From the NCBI GenBank assembly GCA_947359465.1, contig OX375872.1, positions 77,605,100-77,669,099 of the forward strand: 64,000 nt of DNA, given 5' to 3'. Positions 45,971-55,816 of the stretch are shown in pieces (position 1 is the first letter of the stretch; each line of letters opens with the position of its first letter). Made by a program: the position numbers and the translations under genes. The notes under the pieces were generated by a model. That model saw only the letters and a list, made by a program, of their open reading frames with translations. It did not search any database and was not told the origin of the DNA. The DNA is from Metellina segmentata (Eukaryota; Arthropoda; Arachnida; Araneae; Tetragnathidae).

Positions 45971-46132
45971 GCTGGTGTATACGTTTGGAGAGTGGGTAAC
46001 CAGCTCAGATTTTGACCTCGTCATCTGACCGTAGTTCAAAATTTTGAGGTGTCCTCGAATTTCCCTTCGGAATGATCCCAGACCTTCACCTATAGTCCCT
46101 TATGTTGCTCCAGTATGACTATATTAAAACAT
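45971..46132 (+). repeat. SINE body and tail fragment
   Basis: It reads from GTTTGGAGAGTGGG through GACCGTAGTTCAAAATTT to TTGCTCCAGTATGACTATAT. It is head-to-head with the previous copy. Confidence 0.65.
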
Positions 46133-46489
46133 CTACCTTCGTAATAAAACTCCAAACCTTTTTACTTAAGGGATTTTTTTATTATTCAAAGCTTTAAAAT
46201 GTAATCCCCAAAACGAATTAAAATCGTACAACTATTTTAGACTCATAATAACTACAAGAGGTGAAAAATATACATAATTTGTAAATATACATTGAAAACA
46301 TTTGTAAATATACATTTGAAAAATATACAATTCTTTGAATATACACTCTATAACAAAAAAATCGACGCACCAAGAAGGAGTTGTCCGATGGACACAAAAA
46401 TTGGTGGATAGGAAAATTATGTACAGAATAGAAAATGATTAAAACTTCAGAATAATTGAATTATTTATTTCAGAGTTACAGCAACGAGC

Positions 46490-47501
46490 TCAATAAGGTG
46501 TTGACCCGCATCTAGCCTGAATGCAAGCTGCCACACGGCGTGGCATAGACCGATAAAGCTCCCGGATGGTCTCCTGCGGTATTTCTTGCCATATTTGCTC
46601 CAATCGTCGGACTACGTCATCAACATTCCCTACCGGATGCAGTCGCCTTCCCATCATATCCTAGACATGCTCGACGGGAGAGAGATCTGGTGATCTGGCT
46701 GACCAAGGAAGTGTTTGACAAGCTTGAAGACAGTTCATAGCAACACGTGCCGTATGTGGTCTGGCATTGTCTTGCTGAAAAATAAGCCCAGGGTACTGCG
46801 AAAGGAACGGTAGCAAAACAGGTCTCAGAATGTCGTCAACATACCGCTGTGCAGTAAGTGTACCTCTAATGACGACCAAAGGGGTCCGGCTATGAAGGGA
46901 AATGGCACCCCAGACCATAACTCCTTGTTGAGGGCCCGTGTGGCGTGCAATAGTGAAAGCAGGATCGGCACGCTGCCCTGGGTGTCTCCAGACTCGTCTT
47001 CGATGATCGTGAAAACAGTTGGAAACGGGATTCGTCGCTAAAGACTATACGTCCCCAGTCAGCATCATTCCAGCCTGATCGAGCCAAGCACCACTGTAAT
47101 CTGGCTCGACAGTGTGCAGGCGTGAGTGACAGGTGGCGTAACGGTCGGTACGAGCGTAGATTTCGCTCTCTCAGCCGTCTGTGAATGGTCATGGTGGACA
47201 CTCGTGTGTGGGTCACACGACTGATGGTTGATAGCGAAGAATCAGGCGCTGTGACAGCTGATCTGACAGTGACTCTGTCCTCGCTATCTGTTGTGGCCCT
47301 ACGTCGACCGCTACCACAATTACGGTGAAATCTGCCATTATCCACCCACTCTTGGCAGCATCTTCTAATCGCCGCATCGCTTCGACTCACATCACGAACG
47401 ATTCTCCGATTTGTCCTACCTGCCTCTTTCAATCCATTGATACGACCTCTTTCAAACTCTGAAAGTTGCTCGTAATGAGCTCGAATCCTGCGACGAGGCA
47501 T
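46490..47501 (-). pseudogene. Tc1-like transposase, copy 1, broken
   Basis: It starts MPRRRIRAHYEQLSEFERGR and is collinear with the intact copy at 55,963-56,976. After FSDESRFQL, a two-base loss near 47,010-47,020 shifts the frame and leads to a stop at 46,890-46,892. The correct frame resumes with MVWGAISLHSRTP and FQQDNARPHTARVAM. It is stopped by TAG at 46,661-46,663, where the sister copy has TGG (Trp of IWDMM). The copy cannot make active enzyme. Confidence 0.92.
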
Positions 47502-47581
47502 TTTTTCAGTCGCTGAAAGGTATCCTAAATCGCAATGCAGCAGAAATGTTCAACAACAGTTCAAGAACAACTCCTTATATA

Positions 47582-48001
47582 CAGGGCCCGATTTAGAAAA
47601 TTTGGTATATTAGGCACAACACGCAGGAAGCCCCCCCCCATGTCATTTGTTCATCACAAAAACTAATTTTATAACAATAATTGGTACTTACGTATTTGAC
47701 TGTTGACCGTTTCACAGATGTCACCAAAAAGTTTGAGAAAATCGTGACATCACTTATAATTCTTGGCAAAACAAAATAAAGCAGATGAAAATCAAAAATA
47801 TAATAGTTAGATAATTAATGTAATTACAAGAATGTGATAGTGGGGGAAACGGTCGACTGACATCTACGTAAATACCCAATAATTTATGTAACTACTTAAA
47901 AACTTTTTTAAATTTTTAGATACTTTTGAAACTTAGGGGCCTTCTAAATTATGGGGGCCCTAGGCCCGTGCCTCACGGGCCTAGTGGTAAATCAGGGCCT
48001 G
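47582..48001. mobile_element. hAT-type MITE, 420 bp, with 8-bp target duplication
   Basis: It starts CAGGGCCCGATTTAG and ends TAAATCAGGGCCTG (inverted ends with few mismatches). It is flanked by CTTATATA at 47,574-47,581 and 48,002-48,009. The site is empty in the sister Tc1 copy (CTCCTTATATACATC, about 57,047). An 8-bp duplication with CAGGG ends is the hAT pattern. No coding capacity. Confidence 0.88.
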
Positions 48002-48195
48002 CTTATATACATGTGCTGGATGCGCAGTTCCGATGAGCTGGAGATCGCACTATTCATTAATTGGACACCAAATTTTAATCATTTGCATATTTGGTCAAAA
48101 CATTTTTGCATACGAAATTTCAAAGCAATCGGATGATTCCTTCTTGGTGCGTAGATTTTTTTGTTATAGAGTGTATTTCAGTTAGGTAGCTAAGC

Positions 48196-48277
48196 ATTTT
48201 AATAAACATACTGGAGCAAAACAACGGGCTCTTGACGACGGTCTGGTATTAACCCCCGAAGGGGAAGACCCGACTTA
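48196..48277 (-). repeat. SINE tail fragment
   Basis: The + sequence ACTGGAGCAAAACAACGGGC, CTTGACGACGGTCTGG and GAAGGGGAAGACCCGA matches the reversed SINE 3' end. Confidence 0.65.
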
Positions 48278-48292
48278 GTTATTTATAGGATA

Positions 48293-49206
48293 CTAGCCAC
48301 TGCGTAGCTAACCCGGCGTTGCCCGTGCCAGTTGATTTTGTGTGGTTATTGGTTTGCTTCGCAAACCAAATAGGAGTTCGTAGCCTATTGGATAACAGCT
48401 ATAATGGAGTTGCCCGTGACAGATCTTTTCGTGGGAGTCACATTGCCCATGTGGTAGTTTGCTTCGCAAACCAAAAAATATAAATATTTAATTGAAAAAT
48501 TATTTATTGAAAGAAAATCAAACGTATAAGGTATCTATCTGGTGTCAAACTTTCCGCAGATTTCAAATCCGTTGAATTTTTTTAATTTATCTTAAACGAT
48601 CTCCATGTAACAAAAAAGAACTAAATAATGCCAGACAAAAAATTTTTTATTTTCTTTCGCTGAAATCGTAAGACTGCTGGAAATGTAATCTGTTTATTTT
48701 TGGAACACGAATGTTAGCGTGACGTTATATTCTCTTGCGGAAAATATAAAAAATTAAATTAAAAAATTTTATTTATTTTTTTTAAAAATTCTATTTTTAG
48801 GTATCGATCTAATGTGAAATTTTCAGCAGACTTCAAATCCGTTGAAATTTTTACTCTGTGTTTAACGGTCTAGGAGAGAGAAAAAAAGAACTTCATAACT
48901 AAAGTTAAAACGTTATTCTTTATCGTCTGCTGGAAAAATCATTCCTCCTCGTAAAATAAAAACAAAACAGAAAAAATAAATTTAGAATCTGTTATATCTT
49001 TATGCTGTTGCCATTCCAAAGAAAACAATAATAATTAAATTTCATTAAATTCATTTTAAAATGTTCTAGATTAAATTTTAAAATTCAGGCTGGACTATAA
49101 AATTGCAAAAAATTTGGTGCCAAATTTCATTATTGTAAGGGCCATAGATTCGTCAGGACACGGCGAACACCCAAAACACGAACTTCATTTTATTCAATAG
49201 TTGAGA
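48293..49206 (-). mobile_element. Non-autonomous Helitron, about 914 bp
   Basis: On the - strand it begins TCTCAACTATTGAATAAAAT at 49,206, preceded by A. It ends CTAG at 48,293, followed by T, which is the A|T target of Helitrons. The 3' subterminal region reads CACGGGCAACGCCGGGTTAG on the - strand. Hairpins GGTTTGC-TTC-GCAAACC (48,351-48,367) and GTTTGCTTCGCAAACC lie near the 3' end, shared with the other copies. No protein frame. Confidence 0.75.
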
Positions 49207-50061
49207 TTAAGTCTAAAAAATTGTTCTGCTATATTCTGATGGTTAGTGCAAATTTAAGCAATTACGTATACATATATAACACCTAATTCTGTTTTTGCAC
49301 AAATTCAACAAACAATTTGCGCAACAACAATTACACAAATTCAAAATAAATATTTCATTCTCTTTTCACGCGAGTCATGTTGATTTTACTTGAGGGGTCC
49401 ATACCAATTTTTAAGAATTTTGTTTCCTAAATTCTAAGAAAATATTTTTTATTTGTTACAAAAAATGATCTTTTTTATATTACACGCACTAATGAGGAAC
49501 GCGCTGGGAAGTCTCAACATGAACTAAAGTTGTTGACAGCCTCTTATAGAGAATTATATAATGGCCTAACCAATACACGAACTCGACGATTAATAATTGA
49601 ATTCATTGAAACCGGTGAAACATCAGAGGAGACTCGTGCTTTTTTTTTTCAAGAGATCCCAGATCAAAAGTCATTAATAGAGGAAGATGATGGTGCCACA
49701 ACATTTTTTTTCTAGCGATAGCAGAGATATTTCAGTAGTACGCAGACGTGTGCGCCGTTTATTGTCAGAACGAGAAAATTAGTAAAATGTTATGTGTAAA
49801 ACAGATTTTTTGTTCAGGAATCATTTTTTTTTTCATTTCAAATGCAAATATTTACTTTTATACATTTTCATTACATATTATTACATGTATATTTTGTTGA
49901 AAAAAATTATAAGCCTAAAACACATATTTCGTATTTTTTTTTTAAACTTATAATTATTGATTCTTTAGATCCGGAACCCCAATCTTCTCTTCCATAGATA
50001 TAATTTTTTACACGCATTCTTCAGGAACGCATCTATCATGTAAAACAGAATTAGATGTGTA

Positions 50062-50065
<4 letters not shown>
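49207..50065 (+). other. Intergenic; unrecognised open frame at 49,490-49,715
   Basis: The frame to 49,715 includes KSQHELKLLTASYRELYNGL, TNTRTRRLIIEFIETGETSE, and an F8 run produced by a T tract. It is followed in another frame by DSRDISVVRRRVRRLLSERE. It has a more protein-like composition than its surroundings, but I do not recognise it. It could be an old element fragment. Confidence 0.25.

Positions 50066-50147
<82 letters not shown>
50066..50147. repeat. (TA)n microsatellite, 82 bp
   Basis: Uninterrupted alternating T and A, about 41 units. Confidence 0.97.
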
Positions 50148-50151
<4 letters not shown>

Positions 50152-53100
50152 TTGTTTTAATTTATAATAAACATTAGTATAATTAGTATATATTTTGAAA
50201 CGTAAATAAAATTAGAACGATAAGGAAAACACAGTGTTACAAATTTAAAATTTATTTACTCTGTTAACACATTGCAGAAACCAGATACATATTATCATTA
50301 GCTATATAATCATAGACAAGGAATGTAAATAATTCATACATGTATAGATGTTACATAGTTAACGGTTTTATACAATAGTCAGCTGCAGTATACAAGCAAA
50401 TAAAACACACTGTGACATAACATATGTAGGGGAGGACACTTCTTACTATTTTAGTGCTAGCTAATGGTGTAAAAATTTTGTTTTATTTCTCTATTTTCAG
50501 TTTTCCCTCTGTGTAGAAATAATTATTGCAAGCGTTTTTCGTTATCGTTCTTTAATTTTTAAACTTGAATATTTTCATTTAATGTCTTTTAACAAAGAAA
50601 AACGATATCTCGTTAAAAAGGATATTTTGATTACGTAATACTTGTTACTATTAATTAAAATATGAAAGAATTCCAAACCAAAAGGTAGTTCAAAAACAGA
50701 TCCGGGTTTAAATACTTGACAGATATTAATGTCTTTATAATCTTATGTTTTTAAGTTTCATGTTGTAGAATTATTTTCAAGACATCTACTTCCCAGTAAT
50801 CCCTATCTTTCTTGGGGTGGTTCTCACACTCTCGTGATAATCTTTTATTTCATCTTAGAAATATGCTATAGCTTCCATCTACTTCAGTTCAAGTTTAACA
50901 ATATCTGTATTTCAGAGTCAAAACGGTACAAGAGCATTCAACTTATAGAAACAATGGCTTTTCTGATTTGCTATGAATGATGTCTTTTTATAAAGCACCG
51001 TTAAATATAACATGAATTTCTGTTGGAAAGCGCTGATAACAACTACATCACTGAAAAAATGCCAATTACTCAACAAGTTCACTTCTTAGCATATAAGTAT
51101 TCAAATTTGAAGATATCTTTTAAAAGAGGATTCCGCATTAGTTTTCGACTCTTTTGTAGATGACAACGAAGTGATGCCATTGTATAGTAGCACATTGATT
51201 TCACCCATGCGGCCATTCCTTTAATTTAATTTCAACTTTCATTTGACTTCACTTGTCCCACTGAAAATATCATTATTCTTGTAAATGAAATACCCTCGAA
51301 AAAAAATAAAAATCAGTTGTATATTTTTCATTTATTTATATTGTGATTTTTTCACTTATCGAGGAAAGTTTTGCATTATTAAATCGGAAACATAATCTCA
51401 ATAAATTAGAATTCAACACTTATCCTCGGCCTTCAATCATCAGGAGCAATGTTATTCTTAAATCAATTTTCATATTGGCTTGCATTTATACTATCTACAT
51501 TCTGAGTGTTTGAAAAATACTTTTTCAATTACAAATCTGTTCACTTTTTCTGAATTGCTTCTTTGAATGTCGTCAAAGTAATGGCGGGTTATGTTTGGGG
51601 GATTGCATATCGTTGGAAAAGAATCCAGTTACTACGATGAAAATTTTCTGAGCAACTGAAATATTTTCTACCAAAGTGTATCATTGATATTTCAGCGTTT
51701 TTTAATATTCTTTATCTAATTTCTCGCTTTATTTAGAAACTTAATTTTTTAAGTGTGAGTTTTTAACCTGGTTTGTATATTTCAGGGTATAACTCATGAG
51801 AGAGTGAAAATAATCGTTAAAAAATAAATGACACTTACTTAAGATGCACACATATTTTGTAAAGTGTATTTAGCTGTCATTTCAAAGTGATCGAAATTAT
51901 TATCATCCGGTTCTTTTGTTTAAATACCTTTTTTTCGCATTTTATCTGTTTGAATTTTTCGGCCCAAGGTTGAATTGTCCCTAACAACGAGCTGTATTTG
52001 AAATAAAAAAATGTTATTGAAATACGTTTTATGTGTGTTAAATGCTTTCGCAATCTAAGAAATTTAAGTTTACAAATAGGTTAAAGCTAGTATCGATGAA
52101 TTTCGCATTATATACTTTACTCCTTTTGATTTTAACACATACGAGTTAAAAAAATAGTTTCTGAACTATTAGGATTTCAAATGGGTATACTTTTCAACAA
52201 AATCGACATTTTCAAGTTTTAAAAATACTTTTTAAATAGTTTTATCTATTATAGATGTGTGTAAAATATACTGGACACTTATTGAAAGCAATGCAGTGAC
52301 GGACAATGTCTAGATTTAAAAACTTCTTTACGTAATTTACAGAACAAATAATTTGTTACTGAAAATGTTTTATTTTTAAGAATTTCATACAAGTAGTTTT
52401 ATTTTGATTAGGAACGAAATGTTTCGCAATAAAGGATGAATAAAAATAACAGTGAGGTATTTGGTTTGGGAGAATGTGTTAATCTCAAAAAAACTTCTAA
52501 AAGAAGGAATAAATTATACATTTTAGCAAAGGCTTATGTAAAGTTTCAGAAATCAAAAAGTATTATAACATTTGCCTTTCTAGGTAGTAAACCTTTGGTG
52601 CAAAATTTATAAGCTAGTTAATATACATATACTTTATAAGCTTAATTTATAAACTAACTTTTGATGTCTTTAATAATAAAATCGATTTTTGCCGTAATGT
52701 TTAAGCAAACCATTTCATGAATCAATCGCCGTATAATGGTTACAATTGCTTTAGAACTAAGTGTCCAGTTTGTCTCTTCCATTCTCGGCACTGAATGGTT
52801 CAGCTCTTTAATGAAACACCTAGACTCTGATTGAAATCAAGCCTGCTTAAAACTTGATTATTATCAACATTGAGTCAGTCGTGCGTTATATATATATTGC
52901 ATGCTTTTAACATTTCATTCAAGCAGCTAATAACAATTATAAAACCAGTGTTTATATGTGGCAGGTTAAATTTTAAAGTTGTAGTCTAAAAAATTTCATG
53001 TAGAAAAATATATATCATGAAATGTAAAGCAAAATATTTATAAAGAATTTAAGAATTTGCTGTGTCTTCTAATATTGTTCAAAGTAAAAAACGAAATTCT

Positions 53101-53164
53101 CAGACGAGGGTTGATTGCAATTTAATGTTTTTAAAGCTTAACAAAAAGTAAAAAGTTTTTAAAG

Positions 53165-53165
<1 letters not shown>
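50148..53165. other. AT-rich intergenic DNA without recognised features
   Basis: About 3 kb read on both strands without a gene, element end or repeat that I could support. It lies between two (TA)n tracts. Confidence 0.5.

Positions 53166-53200
<35 letters not shown>
53166..53200. repeat. (TA)n microsatellite, 35 bp
   Basis: Alternating A and T after AAAGT, before CAACCATACT. Confidence 0.95.
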
Positions 53201-53202
<2 letters not shown>

Positions 53203-53564
53203 ACCATACTAGGTATATTTCGATTCACTTGTATTTCTGGCTTCATGTTTATTGCAGATTATTTATAAATGAAAACGGAAGTATTTACCTTTTTTCGATG
53301 GCCTTGTTTTCTAAGAATAAGGTCCTGTTTTTTGGACTGTCATTGCAATTTTCAAAAAAAAAACAAATCCTTAATCTGATTTACCGCATATGCAACTCAA
53401 TCTTACGACGCGTTCATTTGTGATTGAAACATATTTTCATCTCTGTACTCATAATCTAAAATGTGATTTCTAACATCAAAGTTCTACTAAATTCACAAGA
53501 AGTATTTCACCTATAAAATATCAGTCCTGTGCTTATATACGTAAAAATAAAATAATATAATAAA

Positions 53565-53600
53565 CCAATGAAGGGTATAAAAGAAGTCGCCTTCACAAGC
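53565..53600 (+). promoter_or_regulatory. Candidate core promoter (CCAAT and TATAAAAG)
   Basis: CCAAT at 53,565-53,569 and GGGTATAAAAG with TATAAAAG at 53,576-53,583 stand out from AT-rich DNA by their exact match to a TATA box and G-rich edges. A start would be expected near 53,605. A possible donor (TTGTGGAA|GTAAAC) lies near 53,682. No downstream gene is established. Confidence 0.35.
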
Positions 53601-54055
53601 AACTTTGAACAGTTGTAGCTTTCTCGATTTAGAAACTTTCAAAACTGTACCGCGGGATACCATCGCATCAGTTCTTGTGGAAGTAAACACAAATTGAAAA
53701 TTGACGTTGCACAGTATCTTCAGTTTGTAGCATCATTCAAAGCTCCTTTTAAGTTTTTACGGAAGAAGTTTTGAAACAGTTTTTGTGTGGAAATATCCTT
53801 TTGTTTGCACACACCAATTTTTTTTTTAATCAAGACGGTTCTACCGAATGAATTTTATTCTGTAATATTCTATTCATTCTGTATATCTGTAAAAGCGCAG
53901 ACTTGTGATGTACTGCGTTCTTAACTCATTTTGTGGAAAACCGAGAAGATAACCTTGGATATCTGGAATAAGAAAAACACATACAGAAGTGTGAGCAGAA
54001 ACATTACTATTGTTGCATTTTCTTTTATGCACTCTTTCATGCAATATTCCTTCAG

Positions 54056-54251
54056 GCCGAAATCAGACAGGGTGACCTGGAAAATAAAACCCGGTTCGGC
54101 TAATTGTATTCGTTGTGACTTGGCTCACGACCAAAGTAGCGATCTGAGTCGTCTGAGTGGTCACCCAGTCAAATTAGGTAAAAAACAGGGTTGCGCTTCC
54201 CAGGACGCCCCATCTGATACTGATCTAATAAACAACAGATTGAAGAGGTAG
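54056..54251 (+). CDS. Candidate terminal exon of an unknown gene
   Basis: After an acceptor-like ATATTCCTTCAG, the open frame reads PKSDRVTWKIKPGSANCIRC, DLAHDQSSDLSRLSGHPVKL and GKKQGCASQDAPSDTDLINN, then RLKR and TAG at 54,249-54,251. A donor-like TTAG|GTAAAA at 54,177 offers an alternative end. The base composition is more balanced than the flanks. There are two Cys in CIRC and a dibasic site after Gly (GKK). No family recognised, and it may be chance. It lies 3' of the last recognised exon of the - strand BCH gene. Confidence 0.25.
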
Positions 54252-54299
54252 CGCCATAGACGTGAAATATAAGTAGACTGAGCATTGTTATTGAGAAGA

Positions 54300-54437
54300 G
54301 TGAGTATAGAGAAGAATAGTGAATATAAACTGAAATTTAAGGAAGAAATGTCCTATGGAAATATCCAAAAGTTTTAAATCAAAATCTAAACACTGAAGTA
54401 GCAATTATTTTATAATCGCTAAATACCCATATTTAGA
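54300..54437 (+). repeat. Inverted duplication, left arm
   Basis: GTGAGTATAG, AAATTTAAG.AGAAATGTCCT, ATCAAAATCTAAACACTGAA and GTAG match, reversed, the sequence at 55,351-55,243. The arms are separated by about 800 bp that contain two SINEs. Confidence 0.65.
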
Positions 54438-54576
54438 ATATAAATACGTACCATCATGAGCACAAGTCTTGTAGAAATGAACCATCTTCATTTGTCAGTA
54501 ATTTTATGAAGGAGCACCAGCCCAGTTCAGTCCCCAAATATTTCTGCTCATGATGGTTCATATTTAACATTCTAAA

Positions 54577-54906
54577 AGCCAACCAACCGGTCTGGTGGTT
54601 AAGGTATTAGTCGGAAGGTTCCTGGTTCGAATCCGGGTCAGTGCATGGATGTTTGTAAAGGTATGGTGTAGAGGCGGCTGGTGCACCTTAAATCTGTCGT
54701 GGCCGAAAGTCCTCATGTTGGGTTGGTGGGTAAGTTTGGAGAGTGGGGTGACAGCTCATATGTTGCCTCGTCATATGATCGTCGTTCAAAATTACATGGT
54801 GTTGTCTTCGGATCTTTCCCTTAGGTGATTGATCCCGGATCGTCGTCAATAGTCCAATATGTTGCTCGAGTACGACGTTAATTAAAAAATTACCAAAATT
54901 ACCAAA
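54577..54906 (+). repeat. SINE type I, full length, with 12-bp target duplication
   Basis: The head is AGCCAACCAACCGGTCTGGT (a variant A-box region) with a short deletion, then the B box GGTTCGAATCC, body and AATTACCAAAATTACC tail. It is flanked by TAACATTCTAAA at 54,565-54,576 and 54,907-54,918. Confidence 0.92.
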
Positions 54907-54937
54907 TAACATTCTAAATATGAATACTTGGGGTAGG

Positions 54938-55243
54938 TATGTATTTTAATTAACGGAGCACTGGGGAAACACAACGAGCTATTGGCTACGGTCAGGAATC
55001 AATCCCGGACGGAAGATCCGAGGACAGCACCACGTAATTTTGAACACCGGTCAGATGACGAGGCCACGCCTGAGCTTATATCCCACTCTCCAAACTTCCG
55101 CACCATGCCAACATGAGGACATTTGAGGCCACGACATATTTAACGTGGACCCCTTTGTACACGACGGTCTTTGTTTGGATTCGAACTCGCAAACCTCCGG
55201 TTGCTAATATGCTACTCTTGCAAACAGGATATCACGGCTCATG
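54938..55243 (-). repeat. SINE type II, near full length
   Basis: The - strand has the type II head (GAGCCGTGATATCCTG, then GGTTTGCGAGTTCGAATCC), the shared body and a TTAATTAAAATAC tail. With 5,033-5,313 and 58,793-59,100 it defines the second head type. Confidence 0.8.
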
Positions 55244-55351
55244 AATATTTAGGTATAAAGTGACCACTACTTCAGCGTTTAGATTTTGATATAAAACACT
55301 TGCACACATTTTTACAGGACATTTCCTTCTTAAATTTTAGCCTATACTCAC
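55243..55351 (-). repeat. Inverted duplication, right arm
   Basis: Reverse complement of the left arm at 54,300-54,437. It starts on the - strand with GTGAGTATAGG, which is also the donor site of the exon at 55,392-55,352. Confidence 0.65.
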
Positions 55352-55392
55352 CAATAGTTAGAGCTCTGTACTTATCCATGTAGATGGGGACT
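55352..55392 (-). CDS. BCH gene, alternative or 3'UTR exon
   Basis: It is bounded on the - strand by TTTCAATTTCAG and ATTG|GTGAGT, both good splice sites. If spliced directly after the exon ending at 58,058, the frame stays open (EVPIYMDKYRALTI). If it continues into the following sequence it runs to GEYRLKFKKEMSC and beyond. If the 55,762-55,711 exon is included, this exon is 3' untranslated. Which occurs cannot be told from the sequence. Confidence 0.45.
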
Positions 55393-55710
55393 CTGAAATT
55401 GAAAATTTAAATTTTTTTTAATTAATTTAGTTTGACCCCACAATAAATTATATGTTTTGTTTTTTCGGTGACTTTTGTTAGTACAGTGTACTTCTGTGAC
55501 CCTGCAAAATTATACTTAAAACTATAACAGATTTTTTTCCAAGAAAATCTATAAACTTTTAAATAAATATTTATGAAGTGCCACCTCTTTAAAAATTGGC
55601 CCTCGGGACTACCTGTCGCTCACCCTTAGCTTGGTCTCTGAAGATAAGTACTCAAACACTTTCGCTTGAAATTCAAACCCTCTAATTAGGAATATTGATA
55701 AACTACTTAC

Positions 55711-55762
55711 CTCTTAAAATACAGAATTCGTTTAAGCCACGACTATTCTGGTTTCATCAAAC
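55711..55762 (-). CDS. BCH gene, exon with stop codon
   Basis: It is bounded by TATTTTTAG and AGAG|GTAAGT on the - strand. With GA carried from the previous exon, it encodes EFDETRIVVA and TAA at 55,734-55,732. This continues the KVK-E(F/Y)DE pattern that follows the BCH domain in BNIP2 and caytaxin (KQYEEE in human BNIP2). The stop lies 21 bases before the next donor, too close to trigger nonsense-mediated decay under the usual 50-base rule. Confidence 0.7.
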
Positions 55763-55816
55763 CTAAAAATAAAAAATACAGTTGAATTACATCAAATTTA
55801 AGTTAAATTCAAAATA

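Larger units (their letters stand above)
46344..48173 (-). mobile_element. Tc1-like element, copy 1, carrying a hAT MITE
   Basis: Inverted ends start CACTCTATAACAAAAAAATC (46,344) and their complement ends at 48,173. The ends are the same as those of copy 2 at 55,817-57,220 apart from a missing base pair near the right end (GCGTAGATT for GCGTCGATT). TA flanks both sides (46,342-46,343 and 48,174-48,175). The length of 1,830 bp is 1,404 plus a 420-bp insert and its 8-bp duplication. Confidence 0.93.

Noticed and set aside
50066..53200. The 3-kb region between two (TA)n tracts as one mobile element
   Set aside because: The tracts are simple repeats; there are no inverted ends, duplications or coding remnants.
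55370..55392. 55,392-55,352 as a SINE or Tc1 fragment
   Set aside because: It matches neither family, and it has precise acceptor and donor sites in the right phase, so it is kept as a candidate exon.
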